Assembly (NCBI RefSeq): GCF_030063195.1
Contig: NZ_JASISS010000014.1
Location: 1 to 57,194 of the forward strand
DNA from: Cryobacterium sp. PH31-AA6
Lineage (GTDB): Bacteria > Actinomycetota > Actinomycetes > Actinomycetales > Microbacteriaceae
Direction: 5' to 3'
DNA length: 57,194 nucleotides
How positions within the stretch are numbered: the stretch's first letter is position 1; every line of letters begins with the position of its first letter. The position numbers and the translations under genes are program-made. Shown here in pieces: positions 1-7,772 of this stretch. The notes beneath the pieces are model-generated. The model saw nothing but the letters and a program-made list of their open reading frames with translations, was not told the DNA's origin and ran no database searches.

Positions 1-958
1 CGCCGAGCATCCGGCCGGGGTCGACTTCGCTGCCGAGCTTGAGCAACTGGAGGAAGGCGTCTGCGGCGATCTGTTCGGTGCTGCGGGGGTCGTCCTGGAT
101 TCGTTTGGCCCAGGCGGCACGTTTCTTATCGACGAAGCGCACCCCGCCGCGCCGGGGGCTGGTGAGGGCGTCGTAGGTGGAGAGCACGAACTCGCCGTCT
201 TCGGGGGCGAAGAGGCCGTGCAGACGTATTTTGCCGTCGCGGAGGCGGTAGACGCGCAGGTACCGGTCGTCGTGAGCCTGCTTCTCCCGGGCGGCGATGC
301 CGGCCGTATCGAGGTCGTCGCGCAGCCGCCTCGCCCGGCGGAAGCACTGGTCCGCGTTCAACCCCGCCGACTCCGCGAGCAGGGCGGTCAGGGCGGCGGC
401 CAGCCGGTCTGCTGTCACGGCGGTGTCGATATCGCCCAGGCCCTGACGGATCGACTCGGCGGCGTCGACGGAGAGGGTGCCGGCGGCGACGGCGCGGGCG
501 ATCGGCGCCTGCCACGACGCGGGCGACGCAGCGGAGGCCGAGACCCCGGCCGGCCCGGGCATTCCGGCGGGATCGGCGGCACCGGTTCCCGCGGCGGGTG
601 GGAGCTGCTCATCCGGTTGCCGGTCGGCGGCTTCGGTGCGGGCGAGCATCGTGCCGACGGCGACGAGCTTGAACGCCTCATTCTTGCTCGAGCCGGTGAA
701 CTTCTGGATCATAGCCTCCGGGGAGAGGAACCCCTGCCGGGCGGCCAGGCCCGAGTGGCCCAGCTCCGGGCGGGAACGACGGGCGATGGTGCCGGCCATC
801 CACGCGGCGCAGGTTTCCAGGAGCTGACGGGCGGTCGCGATGTCACGCTGACCGGCAAGGGCGGCGGCATCTGAAAGGGCCTCATAGTCGGCACTGGAAC
901 AGCCCAGACGGGCGACGGCGTCTGCCGCTTGTCTGAGCTGGTCTGCCGGGGTGGTCAT
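1..958 (-). CDS. DUF222 / 13E12-type HNH endonuclease, N-terminal part (runs off the window)
   Basis: The minus strand is open from an ATG at 958 to the window edge, giving about 319 residues. The N-terminus begins MTTPADQLRQAADAVARLG. Helical, Ala/Arg-rich sequence follows, typical of the DUF222 domain that precedes a C-terminal HNH nuclease in the 13E12 repeat family; the segment RVYRLRDGKIRLHGLFAPED fits the conserved core. The HNH part would lie beyond base 1 and is not seen. No clear Shine-Dalgarno precedes the ATG. These genes are multicopy in many actinobacteria and their role is not settled; the HNH domain implies DNA cleavage. A repeat cluster lies about 80 bp upstream. Confidence 0.85.
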   Translation of the reverse strand, partial: MTTPADQLRQAADAVARLGCSSADYEALSDAAALAGQRDIATARQLLETCAAWMAGTIARRSRPELGHSGLAARQGFLSPEAMIQKFTGSSKNEAFKLVAVGTMLARTEAADRQPDEQLPPAAGTGAADPAGMPGPAGVSASAASPASWQAPIARAVAAGTLSVDAAESIRQGLGDIDTAVTADRLAAALTALLAESAGLNADQCFRRARRLRDDLDTAGIAAREKQAHDDRYLRVYRLRDGKIRLHGLFAPEDGEFVLSTYDALTSPRRGGVRFVDKKRAAWAKRIQDDPRSTEQIAADAFLQLLKLGSEVDPGRMLG

Positions 959-1037
959 AACATGATTTTAGCAAGAATGGAACACAGATGTGAGAGTTTG
1001 TCTTGTCTTGTGGACAAGTTTCTCGAAGATTTATCCA

Positions 1038-1144
1038 GTGGTCTCGACAGGCTCGACCACCGCGCGGCTCGACCACCGGGGCGGCTCGACCACCGCGCGG
1101 CTCGACCACCGGGGCGGCTCGACCACCGGGGCGGCTCGACCACC
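1038..1144. repeat. Degenerate cluster of GGTCTCGACAGGCTCGACCACC-type repeats
   Basis: One full repeat unit (1038-1061) is followed by five shortened units of 16 or 17 bp, each ending GGCTCGACCACC (starts 1062, 1078, 1095, 1111, 1128). The full unit matches, as reverse complement, the ninth copy of the 31-bp array at 21101-21437. The cluster lies in the divergent gap between the DUF222-HNH gene and the DUF445 gene. Open frames crossing it are repeat artefacts. Confidence 0.9.
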
Positions 1145-1225
1145 GGTGACTCGGTGTCGCGGCGCAGGGATCGTCGTGCAGGCTGGGATGATGGAGATCA
1201 GACCGGCAACACCGCGAGGAGTGTC

Positions 1226-2515
1226 ATGACCGAACACACCCTGGCGCGGCCCGCCCCTGGGCTGAGCCCGTCCGATGCCGCGCGACGGGTCGCACTCGTG
1301 CGGATGAAGCGCCTCGCGGTGGGCCTGCTTCTGGTCATGGCCGTCGTCTTCGCCGTGTCGTTTGCGCTTCAGGAGCGCTACCCGTCGCTGCAATACGTGC
1401 GTGCGGCGGCTGAGGGCGGCATGGTCGGTGCGCTCGCGGACTGGTTCGCGGTGACGGCTCTGTTCCGTTACCCGCTGGGCCTGCGAATCCCGCACACGAA
1501 CATCATCGCCAGCCGTAAGGATGAGATCGGCGCGAGCCTGGGCGAATTCGTTGAGACGAACTTCCTCTCCGAGTCCGTCGTGCGGGGCAAGCTCGAGTCG
1601 ATGGAGCCGGCCAGGCGACTGGGAACCTGGTTGTCATCTTCGGAAAACGCCGGTCGGCTGACCGACGAGGTCGCGGTGGCCGGCACCGGGCTGCTGGAAC
1701 TGCTCAGCGACGAGGCCATCAAGGATCTGATCGAGTCCGTGGCGCGCGAACATCTCGTTCAGGCCGACTGGGCGCCGCCAATCGGCCGCATCGGTGAACG
1801 CCTGCTCGCCTCGGGGCAACAGCACGCCGTCGTCGACCTGCTTCTCGAGCGGGCCGAGGGCTGGCTGCTCGCCCATCCGGAGGCCTTCGGCCGGGCCGTG
1901 TCCCAGCGGCTGCCGAGCTGGATGCCCGGATTCGTCGACAAGCTCGTCGACGACAAGGCCCACCGAGAAGTGCTCGCCTTTTTCGCCGCAGTGCGTGCGG
2001 ATGCCGGGCACCCCCTGCGCGACGCCATCGACCGTTACCTCGTTGGGCTCGTGGGCGATCTGCAGCACGATCCCGTCATGATCACCCGGGTCGAAACCCT
2101 CAAACTCGAGCTGCTCGACAGCGCCCGCTTGAGGGAGTTCGCCGGCGAGACCTGGGAGGCGGTGAAAGTCTCGCTGGTCGAGTCCCTGGGTGACCCGGCA
2201 AGTGCGCTGCGCGCCGGCATCCGCTCCACCGTAATCGAGGTCGGCGGCCGGTTACTCAGCGATGGTGCCCTCGGCGCCCGGATCGACCGGTGGCTGGCGG
2301 ATTCGGCCAGCTACCTGGTGCGGAGTTACCGGCACGAGATCGCCGGCGTCATCACCGAGACGGTCGAACGCTGGGACGCGACGGAAACCTCCGAGAAGAT
2401 CGAACTGCAGGTCGGCAAGGACCTCCAGTTCATCCGCATCAACGGCACGGTCGTCGGCGCCCTCGCCGGACTGGCCATCTTCGCCGCCGCGCAGGCCGCA
2501 GTGTCCTTGATCTGA
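1226..2515 (+). CDS. DUF445 family membrane protein
   Basis: The protein has 429 residues and belongs to the DUF445 (YjiN-like) family, of unknown function. One hydrophobic segment lies near residues 30-48. It is followed by the family signature AAEGGMVGALADWFAVTALF and by PLGLRIPHTNII. A long helical middle region ends in a second hydrophobic stretch near the C-terminus. The start is the ATG at 1226, preceded by GAGGAG. The frame is open further upstream through the repeat cluster, but that extension is low-complexity and has no ribosome site. Length agrees with the family. The gene is monocistronic and divergent from the DUF222 gene. Confidence 0.9.
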   Translation: MTEHTLARPAPGLSPSDAARRVALVRMKRLAVGLLLVMAVVFAVSFALQERYPSLQYVRAAAEGGMVGALADWFAVTALFRYPLGLRIPHTNIIASRKDEIGASLGEFVETNFLSESVVRGKLESMEPARRLGTWLSSSENAGRLTDEVAVAGTGLLELLSDEAIKDLIESVAREHLVQADWAPPIGRIGERLLASGQQHAVVDLLLERAEGWLLAHPEAFGRAVSQRLPSWMPGFVDKLVDDKAHREVLAFFAAVRADAGHPLRDAIDRYLVGLVGDLQHDPVMITRVETLKLELLDSARLREFAGETWEAVKVSLVESLGDPASALRAGIRSTVIEVGGRLLSDGALGARIDRWLADSASYLVRSYRHEIAGVITETVERWDATETSEKIELQVGKDLQFIRINGTVVGALAGLAIFAAAQAAVSLI

Positions 2516-2597
2516 GAATTGCACAGAATCCGGGGCATAGGGGATACTGGGCCAATCCACGCGGCCCCTCGTGGGTCGATCTCCCCAAGAGGAACCC

Positions 2598-3827
2598 GTG
2601 CACGAACTCATCCGCTGGTCGCTGGCGCCGACCGTGCGCGCGTGGGCTCTGGCCGCGGAGCGCGAATTCACGAACATTCCGATGCCGACGGATGCCCCAC
2701 AGGCGCATGCCGCCGGCATCGACTCCGACCGCATCCTCATTCTCGGCTCCGGTCCGGCGGTCGGCCGTGGGGTGATGAGTCACGATCTGGCCCTGCCGGG
2801 TGCCCTCGCTCGCGCGGTCTCCGCCCGCACCGGTCGCGGGGTCGATGTCGACGTCATCGCCCGGTCCCGGATGACGGCGGGCACGGCGCTGGTGGCCCTC
2901 GGTAGCTTGAGACTGACCCGGTTCGATGCCGTCGTCCTCACTCTCGGCGTGAATGAGTCCATCACCCTGGCGTCGGAGCGGGGGTGGCGCCTGGAGCTGA
3001 CCAGGCTGCTGCACCAGCTGATTCGGAGCTCGGCGGGCAGCACCCGGGTTTTCGTGGGAGGGGTGCCGCCCATCCGGTCGATTCCGATCTTCGACAGCCC
3101 TCTGGGCAATCTGGCCGACCGTCACGCCAGTGCGCTCAACCGGGTCACGGCCGCGATTTGCGCCGACATTCCGCGCGCCACCTTCGTGCCGTTCGAGGGC
3201 GCGCCGCTGCGCGAAACCGGGCGCTACCGCTCGCCCGACGTCTTCACCCACTGGGCGGCACGGCTGGCGGCAGACATGGTGCCGGCTCTGGAAGCCGAGC
3301 GATTCGCCCTGACCCAGGAGGTGACCCCGATCGCGGTCACGGATGCCGTCACCCGCGAGGCCATGCGGCAGCACGCGGTCGACCGCCTCGGCATCCTCGA
3401 CACCGCGCGGGAGGAACGCTACGACCGCATCATCGACCTCGCCCGGGTCATGTTCGGAACCCGTTCGGCAGCGATCACCGTCATCGACCGAGACCGGCAG
3501 TGGCACAAAGCCAGGGTGGGCCTCGAGCCCGCGGAGGTTGCCAGGACCAGTTCCTTCTGCACGGTCACGATCCAGAGGCCGGAGCCGATGGTGGTTCCGG
3601 ATGCCCTGCTCGACGAGCGCTTTCGGGAGAGCCCGCTGGTCGTGGGGATGCCGAATATCCGGTTCTATGCGGGCTTCCCGATCGAGTCGCCGTCAGGGGA
3701 ACGGATCGGCGCGCTCTGTGTCTTCGACCCGGATCCTCGTCCGGACGGCACGGTCGATGTGGTGCTGCTGCGGGAGCTCGCGCTGATGGTCCAGCGCGAG
3801 CTGAGGCATCCGTCGGCGCCGGCCTGA
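2598..3827 (+). CDS. SGNH-hydrolase-like domain fused to a GAF domain
   Basis: The protein has 409 residues. The N-terminal half resembles an SGNH/GDSL hydrolase: an ILGSGPAVG block I with a candidate serine, a VVLTLGVNE block, and a late [13 protein letters not shown] block supplying an Asp and His at the usual catalytic spacing. The C-terminal half (about 255-400) is a GAF domain with a WHKARVGL segment and an [20 protein letters not shown] core. The GTG at 2598 is chosen because AAGAGGAA precedes it; an in-frame GTG at 2571 has no such site. Substrate and ligand are unknown. Soluble, with no signal peptide. Block I is GSGP rather than GDS, so esterase activity is uncertain. Confidence 0.75.
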   Translation: MHELIRWSLAPTVRAWALAAEREFTNIPMPTDAPQAHAAGIDSDRILILGSGPAVGRGVMSHDLALPGALARAVSARTGRGVDVDVIARSRMTAGTALVALGSLRLTRFDAVVLTLGVNESITLASERGWRLELTRLLHQLIRSSAGSTRVFVGGVPPIRSIPIFDSPLGNLADRHASALNRVTAAICADIPRATFVPFEGAPLRETGRYRSPDVFTHWAARLAADMVPALEAERFALTQEVTPIAVTDAVTREAMRQHAVDRLGILDTAREERYDRIIDLARVMFGTRSAAITVIDRDRQWHKARVGLEPAEVARTSSFCTVTIQRPEPMVVPDALLDERFRESPLVVGMPNIRFYAGFPIESPSGERIGALCVFDPDPRPDGTVDVVLLRELALMVQRELRHPSAPA

Positions 3828-3851
3828 GCCGGGCCTAACCGGGGATCGGGC

Positions 3852-4307
3852 TCAGGCGGCGGACCGGAGTGCCGTGCCGGGCAGGTCGTGGCGCCGGCGT
3901 TCCGCCCGGCCGACCCGCGGGTCTGGTCCCGGGCTCGCGAGGGTATTGTCGGGCACCCGAAGGTCCCGGTCCAGAACCGCGCCGGCCGGGATGCGGGCAT
4001 TGCGACCGATCCTCGAGTGGCTGCCCAACCGTGCCCCGTTGCCGACGTGCGCGTCCGCGCCCACGTGCACATTCTGGCCGATGAAGACCTTCGAGCCGAC
4101 GACCGCGCCGTGATCGATCCAGCTGCCCGGGCCGATCCATGACTCGGCGTTGACCTGCGCGCCGCTTTCGACATAGGCGGTGCTCGACACGAACGCGCTC
4201 GCGTGCACCCGGGCAGCGGGGGAGACGAGCCCGCGGCCATTGCTGTGCCGCCGGTACTTCTGGATCACTCCGCTGTTGACCTCTACCTCTTCATTCACTC
4301 TTTCCAC
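3852..4307 (-). CDS. Left-handed beta-helix (hexapeptide repeat) protein
   Basis: The protein has 151 residues. The middle carries hexapeptide repeats (HASAFVSSTAYVESGAQVNA, then IGPGSWIDHGAVVGSKVFIG and related turns), as in LbH acyltransferases. GTG at 4307 is chosen because GGGAGG lies just upstream; the open frame extends to 4430 without a ribosome site. The N-terminus is acidic and the C-terminus is a short Arg-rich tail. No acceptor-binding domain is obvious, so it may be a small carbonic-anhydrase-like or acyltransferase-like trimer subunit. The neighbouring genes do not settle its function. Confidence 0.7.
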   Translation of the reverse strand: MERVNEEVEVNSGVIQKYRRHSNGRGLVSPAARVHASAFVSSTAYVESGAQVNAESWIGPGSWIDHGAVVGSKVFIGQNVHVGADAHVGNGARLGSHSRIGRNARIPAGAVLDRDLRVPDNTLASPGPDPRVGRAERRRHDLPGTALRSAA

Positions 4308-4439
4308 GTGCGACCTCCCTGGTTCGTCGCCGGGCCGTGCCCGTTCTGCTCTGCAGTATGAGCGGGAAACCCGTGCACTCCCCGCATCAACGCTGTATGC
4401 CCGCCGGGAATTCCTCAGGGTCGTCGCCACCGACGAACG

Positions 4440-5612
4440 TCAGGGAGTCGTGATCCGCGGCGGTGTCGGCGAGGAGGCCGGCTCGGCCTGCGGGGGTGCA
4501 ACCGCCCGGCCGCCCGCAATCGCGGACACCCCGATCGTGATCAGGGCCCCGATGATCAGTGCCGAGGCTTCACCGGGCAATAGGAGGTTCGACTGGGTGC
4601 CGATCGTGACCGCGGCGACCGGAACCCCGAGTTGCGCGGACGACAGCAGGCCGAGCGGCAGCGGTAGCCCGAGCAGCCGGGTGGCGGCGTGGGCAAGCAC
4701 TGCGCCGACCCCCAGCGCCACGCCGAGCAGGATCATCTGTGGTCGGGTCAGGACGTCGAGCAGGGTGAGCGAGGCGCCGAGCCAGACGAAGAAAAGCGGG
4801 CCGAGGAACCCGTCGGCCAGGGCGAACAACTGCCGGGCGAGGCGCCTCGGTTCGCCGACGGCGGCAACGGCCAGCCCGAACGAGAATCCGGCAAGCATGA
4901 TCGACACGTGGCTGAAGACGGCCAGGGCCGCCATCGCGAAGAGGATGGCGAGCTGGATCCTCAGCTCCAGCGCGAACTTCCGGGACTCCGAAAGTCGGTG
5001 CAGCCGCAGCCGGGCGCCACTCTTCTCCAGGCGGGAGAGTGCGACGTAGAGCAGCACGGATGCCGCAGCGACCGCGGCCGCGCCGAGCGCGGCCCGGCCG
5101 GCGTTGGGCGGGTCGATCGCCAGGGGAAGCGCGACGATCGCGGCGATGTCAGCGAGGGCGACCTGCGCGATCACCTGAAGCACCGAGCCTCCCTTCAGCT
5201 TCAGGGAGCCGATGATCGGTAGCACCAGAGCGGCGGAGGAGGACGCGAGCAGCACGATGTAGAGCGGCGCGTGGTTGATCCCGAAGAGCACGGCGATCCC
5301 CGCCCCGAGCGCGGTCGCGAGCGCCGCCGTGACCACAGCCCGCACCGCGCCCTTCCCGAGCGCCGAGCGGATCTGACCGTCCCGCACGGGAACGTGAGTT
5401 CCGGCGACGAACATGATCAGCGCGAAGCCGACGTCGGCCAGCAGCGTGATCGACGGGTCGGTCGAGTCCACCAGTCGGAGGCCGCTCTGCCCGACGACGA
5501 TCCCGGCCAGGAGCTGGCCGAGCATGACCGGGAGGCGCCAGCGGCGGGGAATGGCCAGGAGCGGCCCGAGCAGCGCGACGACGGAGATGATCGCCAGGGT
5601 CTGGAAGGTCAT
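4440..5612 (-). CDS. CPA2-type cation:proton antiporter (Kef/Nhx family)
   Basis: The protein has 390 residues and about 11-12 membrane segments, typical of the Na+/H+ exchanger domain of the CPA2 family. Recognisable parts are the early LGQLLAGIVVGQSGL segment and a QVALADIAAIVALPLAI helix with the Asp expected in the ion-binding core. The FFVWLGASLTLLDVL segment is also typical. There is no cytoplasmic TrkA-N domain, so it is the short form. It should exchange Na+ or K+ for protons at the cytoplasmic membrane. The 3' end is 132 bp from the hexapeptide-repeat gene start. The transported ion cannot be told from sequence. Confidence 0.88.
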   Translation of the reverse strand: MTFQTLAIISVVALLGPLLAIPRRWRLPVMLGQLLAGIVVGQSGLRLVDSTDPSITLLADVGFALIMFVAGTHVPVRDGQIRSALGKGAVRAVVTAALATALGAGIAVLFGINHAPLYIVLLASSSAALVLPIIGSLKLKGGSVLQVIAQVALADIAAIVALPLAIDPPNAGRAALGAAAVAAASVLLYVALSRLEKSGARLRLHRLSESRKFALELRIQLAILFAMAALAVFSHVSIMLAGFSFGLAVAAVGEPRRLARQLFALADGFLGPLFFVWLGASLTLLDVLTRPQMILLGVALGVGAVLAHAATRLLGLPLPLGLLSSAQLGVPVAAVTIGTQSNLLLPGEASALIIGALITIGVSAIAGGRAVAPPQAEPASSPTPPRITTP

Positions 5613-5640
5613 CTCGGCTGGCTCGGGTGGCTGGCTCGGG

Positions 5641-6024
5641 TCAGAGGGTCAGGTCGGCCAGCAGCACGGGGATGTCGGCGTTCGGGTTGCTGAGGTAGCT
5701 GGCGCAGACCCGGTGGTACCCGGCTGCGACGTGCAGCGGCACCCCGGCAGGCAGATTGCCGCGCACCAGCAGGATCGGCGATAGCCGCACCCCGTCACGA
5801 ATCAGTTTCAGGTAGGCGGCGACGTGCGGATCGCTGGCATCGAGCACGGGCAGGCCGCTGGCCCGGAGGAGGTCCGTGGCCTTCTGATGTGTGAGCGGTG
5901 CCGCCTCCCAGGCGCCGACGGTGGCCTGGACGGCGCCGTCGTTCACGAGCAGGTGCAGGTAGTTCGCCGCCTTCGGGAAATCCTCGGCGTCTGGCTGGTC
6001 CAGCCACTTCACTTTTCTGGACAT
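5641..6024 (-). CDS. Conserved hypothetical protein, ParB/sulfiredoxin-like
   Basis: The protein has 127 residues. ATG 6024 is preceded by GGAGG and gives MSRKVKWLDQPDAEDFPKAA. The C-terminal half (DGVRLSPILLVRG, then VAAGYHRVCASY) resembles the ParB-N/sulfiredoxin fold motif in which GYHR sits in a nucleotide-binding loop. It is too short to contain a DNA-binding domain. I recognise the pattern but no experimentally defined family. It ends 28 bp before the antiporter start and could be cotranscribed with it. Function unknown. Confidence 0.7.
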   Translation of the reverse strand: MSRKVKWLDQPDAEDFPKAANYLHLLVNDGAVQATVGAWEAAPLTHQKATDLLRASGLPVLDASDPHVAAYLKLIRDGVRLSPILLVRGNLPAGVPLHVAAGYHRVCASYLSNPNADIPVLLADLTL

Positions 6025-6108
6025 TGCGGCCTCCGTTCGGGGTGCGGACCCGGATGACCACCGGAGGCCGGGGGTCTCCGGCATCCGGTGCCGTCGATCG
6101 CGAAAATG

Positions 6109-6181
6109 TGGGCCCCGTCGGGCTCGAACCGACGACCCAAGGATTAAAAGTCCTTTGCTCTACCAACTGAGCTAGAGGCCC
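6109..6181 (-). tRNA. tRNA-Lys (TTT)
   Basis: The minus strand folds into a 73-nt cloverleaf. The acceptor stem pairs GGGCCTC with GGGGCCC (one T-G wobble). The D-arm region reads AGCTCAGTTGGTAGAGC. The anticodon stem AAGGA/TCCTT encloses CTTTTAA with anticodon TTT, and the T-arm is GTCGGTTCGAGCCCGAC. The discriminator base is A. CCA is not encoded. Confidence 0.96.
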
Positions 6182-6235
6182 GCGGTTAATAATCTAGCGT
6201 GGATTCGCGCAGGGTTTTTCTGGGTACCGTTGAAC

Positions 6236-6262
6236 TGCGTCCCGCGGAGAGTGCGGGACGCA
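6236..6262 (+). other. Perfect hairpin in the leader of the gene at 6279
   Basis: TGCGTCCCGC and GCGGGACGCA form a perfect 10-bp stem around a 7-nt loop. It ends 5 bp before the AGGAGG ribosome site (6268-6273) of the next gene. There is no T-run, so it is not a standard terminator. It may affect mRNA stability or translation. Confidence 0.6.
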
Positions 6263-6278
6263 CAAGCAGGAGGATGCG

Positions 6279-6908
6279 ATGGCCGACGATTTCCACAAGC
6301 CCACCCAGTTCTCCGGCAGCAAGTTCGAGTCGTTCCAGGGCGGCGATGACCCCGCGTCGATCAGTCGGGTCGCCCATGAGACCGCCCACGCTCTCCTCGC
6401 CCGGGTGCGGAACGATCCGGATCCCGCCGTCGTCGAGCGGCTGGTCGGGTACACCGACGAGCACGGCATCGACGCCGTCGCCGAGTTGTGGGCGAGTGCG
6501 ACCCCCCGCAGCCTTCCCGGAGCGCTCTGGCGGATCTACCTGGTGCGGCTGCTGATCCGTCAGGACTCTGCGGGCACGGCCCTTCTCTACCAGCGCGGCA
6601 CGGAGGTCACCGTGGCGATCGATCCCGTGGTCGCCGGCGTCGCGATCCCCGCGGGACCGGAGGAGATCATCATTCTGGCCGACCAGATCCTCCGTGGGGT
6701 GTTCACCGGCGACTTCGCCGTGGCCCTCGATCGTGCGGCGGCCTTCTGCCGGGTTGTCTCGGTCGGCTGCACGAGCCTCGCCGACGACTACGAGACCACC
6801 GAGCCGGCGCGCTCGACCGAACTGACCACCCGGGCATTGCGATTCTCGACCACGGCCCAGGAATTCGGTTCCTGCGCCCGCCTGTGGAGAAGCGAATCCC
6901 TCGACTGA
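6279..6908 (+). CDS. Conserved actinobacterial hypothetical protein
   Basis: The protein has 209 residues and begins MADDFHKPTQFSGSKFESFQ. ATG 6279 follows AGGAGG at good spacing. It is soluble and mainly helical, with no signal peptide. I recognise the type as conserved in actinobacteria, where it is sometimes mislabelled as an RNA polymerase beta subunit; nothing here supports that label. It stands alone between tRNA-Lys and sigK. The leader hairpin at 6236-6262 suggests post-transcriptional control. Function unknown. Confidence 0.75.
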   Translation: MADDFHKPTQFSGSKFESFQGGDDPASISRVAHETAHALLARVRNDPDPAVVERLVGYTDEHGIDAVAELWASATPRSLPGALWRIYLVRLLIRQDSAGTALLYQRGTEVTVAIDPVVAGVAIPAGPEEIIILADQILRGVFTGDFAVALDRAAAFCRVVSVGCTSLADDYETTEPARSTELTTRALRFSTTAQEFGSCARLWRSESLD

Positions 6909-7078
6909 TTCGGCCCTGACCGGGGCTACGTCCCGGGGCGCTGACGTCTTCCGGAACTCGGGAACAAAACATCCGCGGTCGTCGTTTACACTGGATGCTG
7001 GTCGGGCCGCAGTAACCCCGGGCTCCAATATTCGCCGCTTTGAGCGGCCTCGCGCCGAGAGGCGTTCTGCGGCCCGGC

Positions 7079-7096
7079 CTTCACTCTGCGTTCACT
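7079..7096 (+). promoter_or_regulatory. PHO-box-like direct repeat upstream of sigK
   Basis: CTTCACT (7079-7085) and GTTCACT (7090-7096) are two 7-mers with an exact 11-bp period, the arrangement of actinobacterial PHO boxes (GTTCAYC units). The site lies about 80 bp upstream of the sigK start. The final base is T rather than C in both units, so it is weaker than the sites at pstS and ugpC. Confidence 0.45.
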
Positions 7097-7175
7097 TCGC
7101 CGTTGATTCGTCTTTCCACCAATCCAGAACGGGTTCGGCGCCGAACCCAAGTCATGGAAAGGGGAAAGACCTGAC

Positions 7176-7772
7176 ATGCTGGGTCTCATGACTGCTGAAT
7201 TCGACTTCGACCTCGAGTCGACGGCTCCTGCCTCGAAGGAGGAACTGCTGGGCCGAGTGGCCCGGGGAGACGAAACGGCCTTTGGAGACCTGTACGACCA
7301 GATGGCCCCTCGGGTGCTCGGTCTGGTCAAGCGTCTGCTGGTCGACCACGCGCAGTCGGAGGAAGTCACCCAGGAGATCTTCCTGGAGATCTGGCAGTCG
7401 GCGTCGCGGTACGAGGCGCAGCGTGGCGGGGCCTCGACCTGGATCCTGACCATGGCGCACCGGCGCGCGGTCGACCGAATTCGGTCGTCCCAGGCCGGAC
7501 GTGACCGGGACACAAAGATCGGCATCCGCGACCTTGCGGTGGAGTACGACAATGTGTCCGAAACCGTCGAAACACGAATCGAACATGAAAGGGTGGAGAA
7601 GGCGATGTCCAGATTGACCGAACTGCAACGCCAGGCGATCAGCCTCGCGTACTACGGCGGTCTCAGTCACAGCGAAGTCGCCGAACGCCTGCATATCCCG
7701 CTCGGCACCGTGAAGACCCGCCTTCGAGACGGCATGATCCGGCTGAGGGACGAATTGGGCGTGGCGTCATGA
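7176..7772 (+). CDS. sigK: ECF sigma factor, SigK-like
   Basis: The protein has 198 residues with region 2 (GDLYDQMAPRVLGLVKRLL, then EEVTQEIFLEIWQSASRY) and region 4 (MSRLTELQRQAISLAYYGGL and HSEVAERLHIPLGTVKTRLR), separated by a short linker. This is the ECF19/SigK arrangement. It directs RNA polymerase to a specific promoter set and is normally held inactive by the membrane anti-sigma factor encoded next. The stop overlaps the start of rskA by 4 bp (ATGA). ATG 7176 is used; ATG 7188 in frame is an alternative. The PHO-like repeat upstream suggests phosphate input. Confidence 0.9.
   Translation: MLGLMTAEFDFDLESTAPASKEELLGRVARGDETAFGDLYDQMAPRVLGLVKRLLVDHAQSEEVTQEIFLEIWQSASRYEAQRGGASTWILTMAHRRAVDRIRSSQAGRDRDTKIGIRDLAVEYDNVSETVETRIEHERVEKAMSRLTELQRQAISLAYYGGLSHSEVAERLHIPLGTVKTRLRDGMIRLRDELGVAS

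Noticed and set aside
929..1225. N-terminal extension of the DUF445 protein
   Set aside because: It would translate the repeat cluster; ATG 1226 with GAGGAG gives the family length.
6961..6986. ECF promoter GGAAC-N17-CGTT before sigK
   Set aside because: It matches a generic ECF pattern, but SigK-type promoters are different and such matches are frequent at this GC content.
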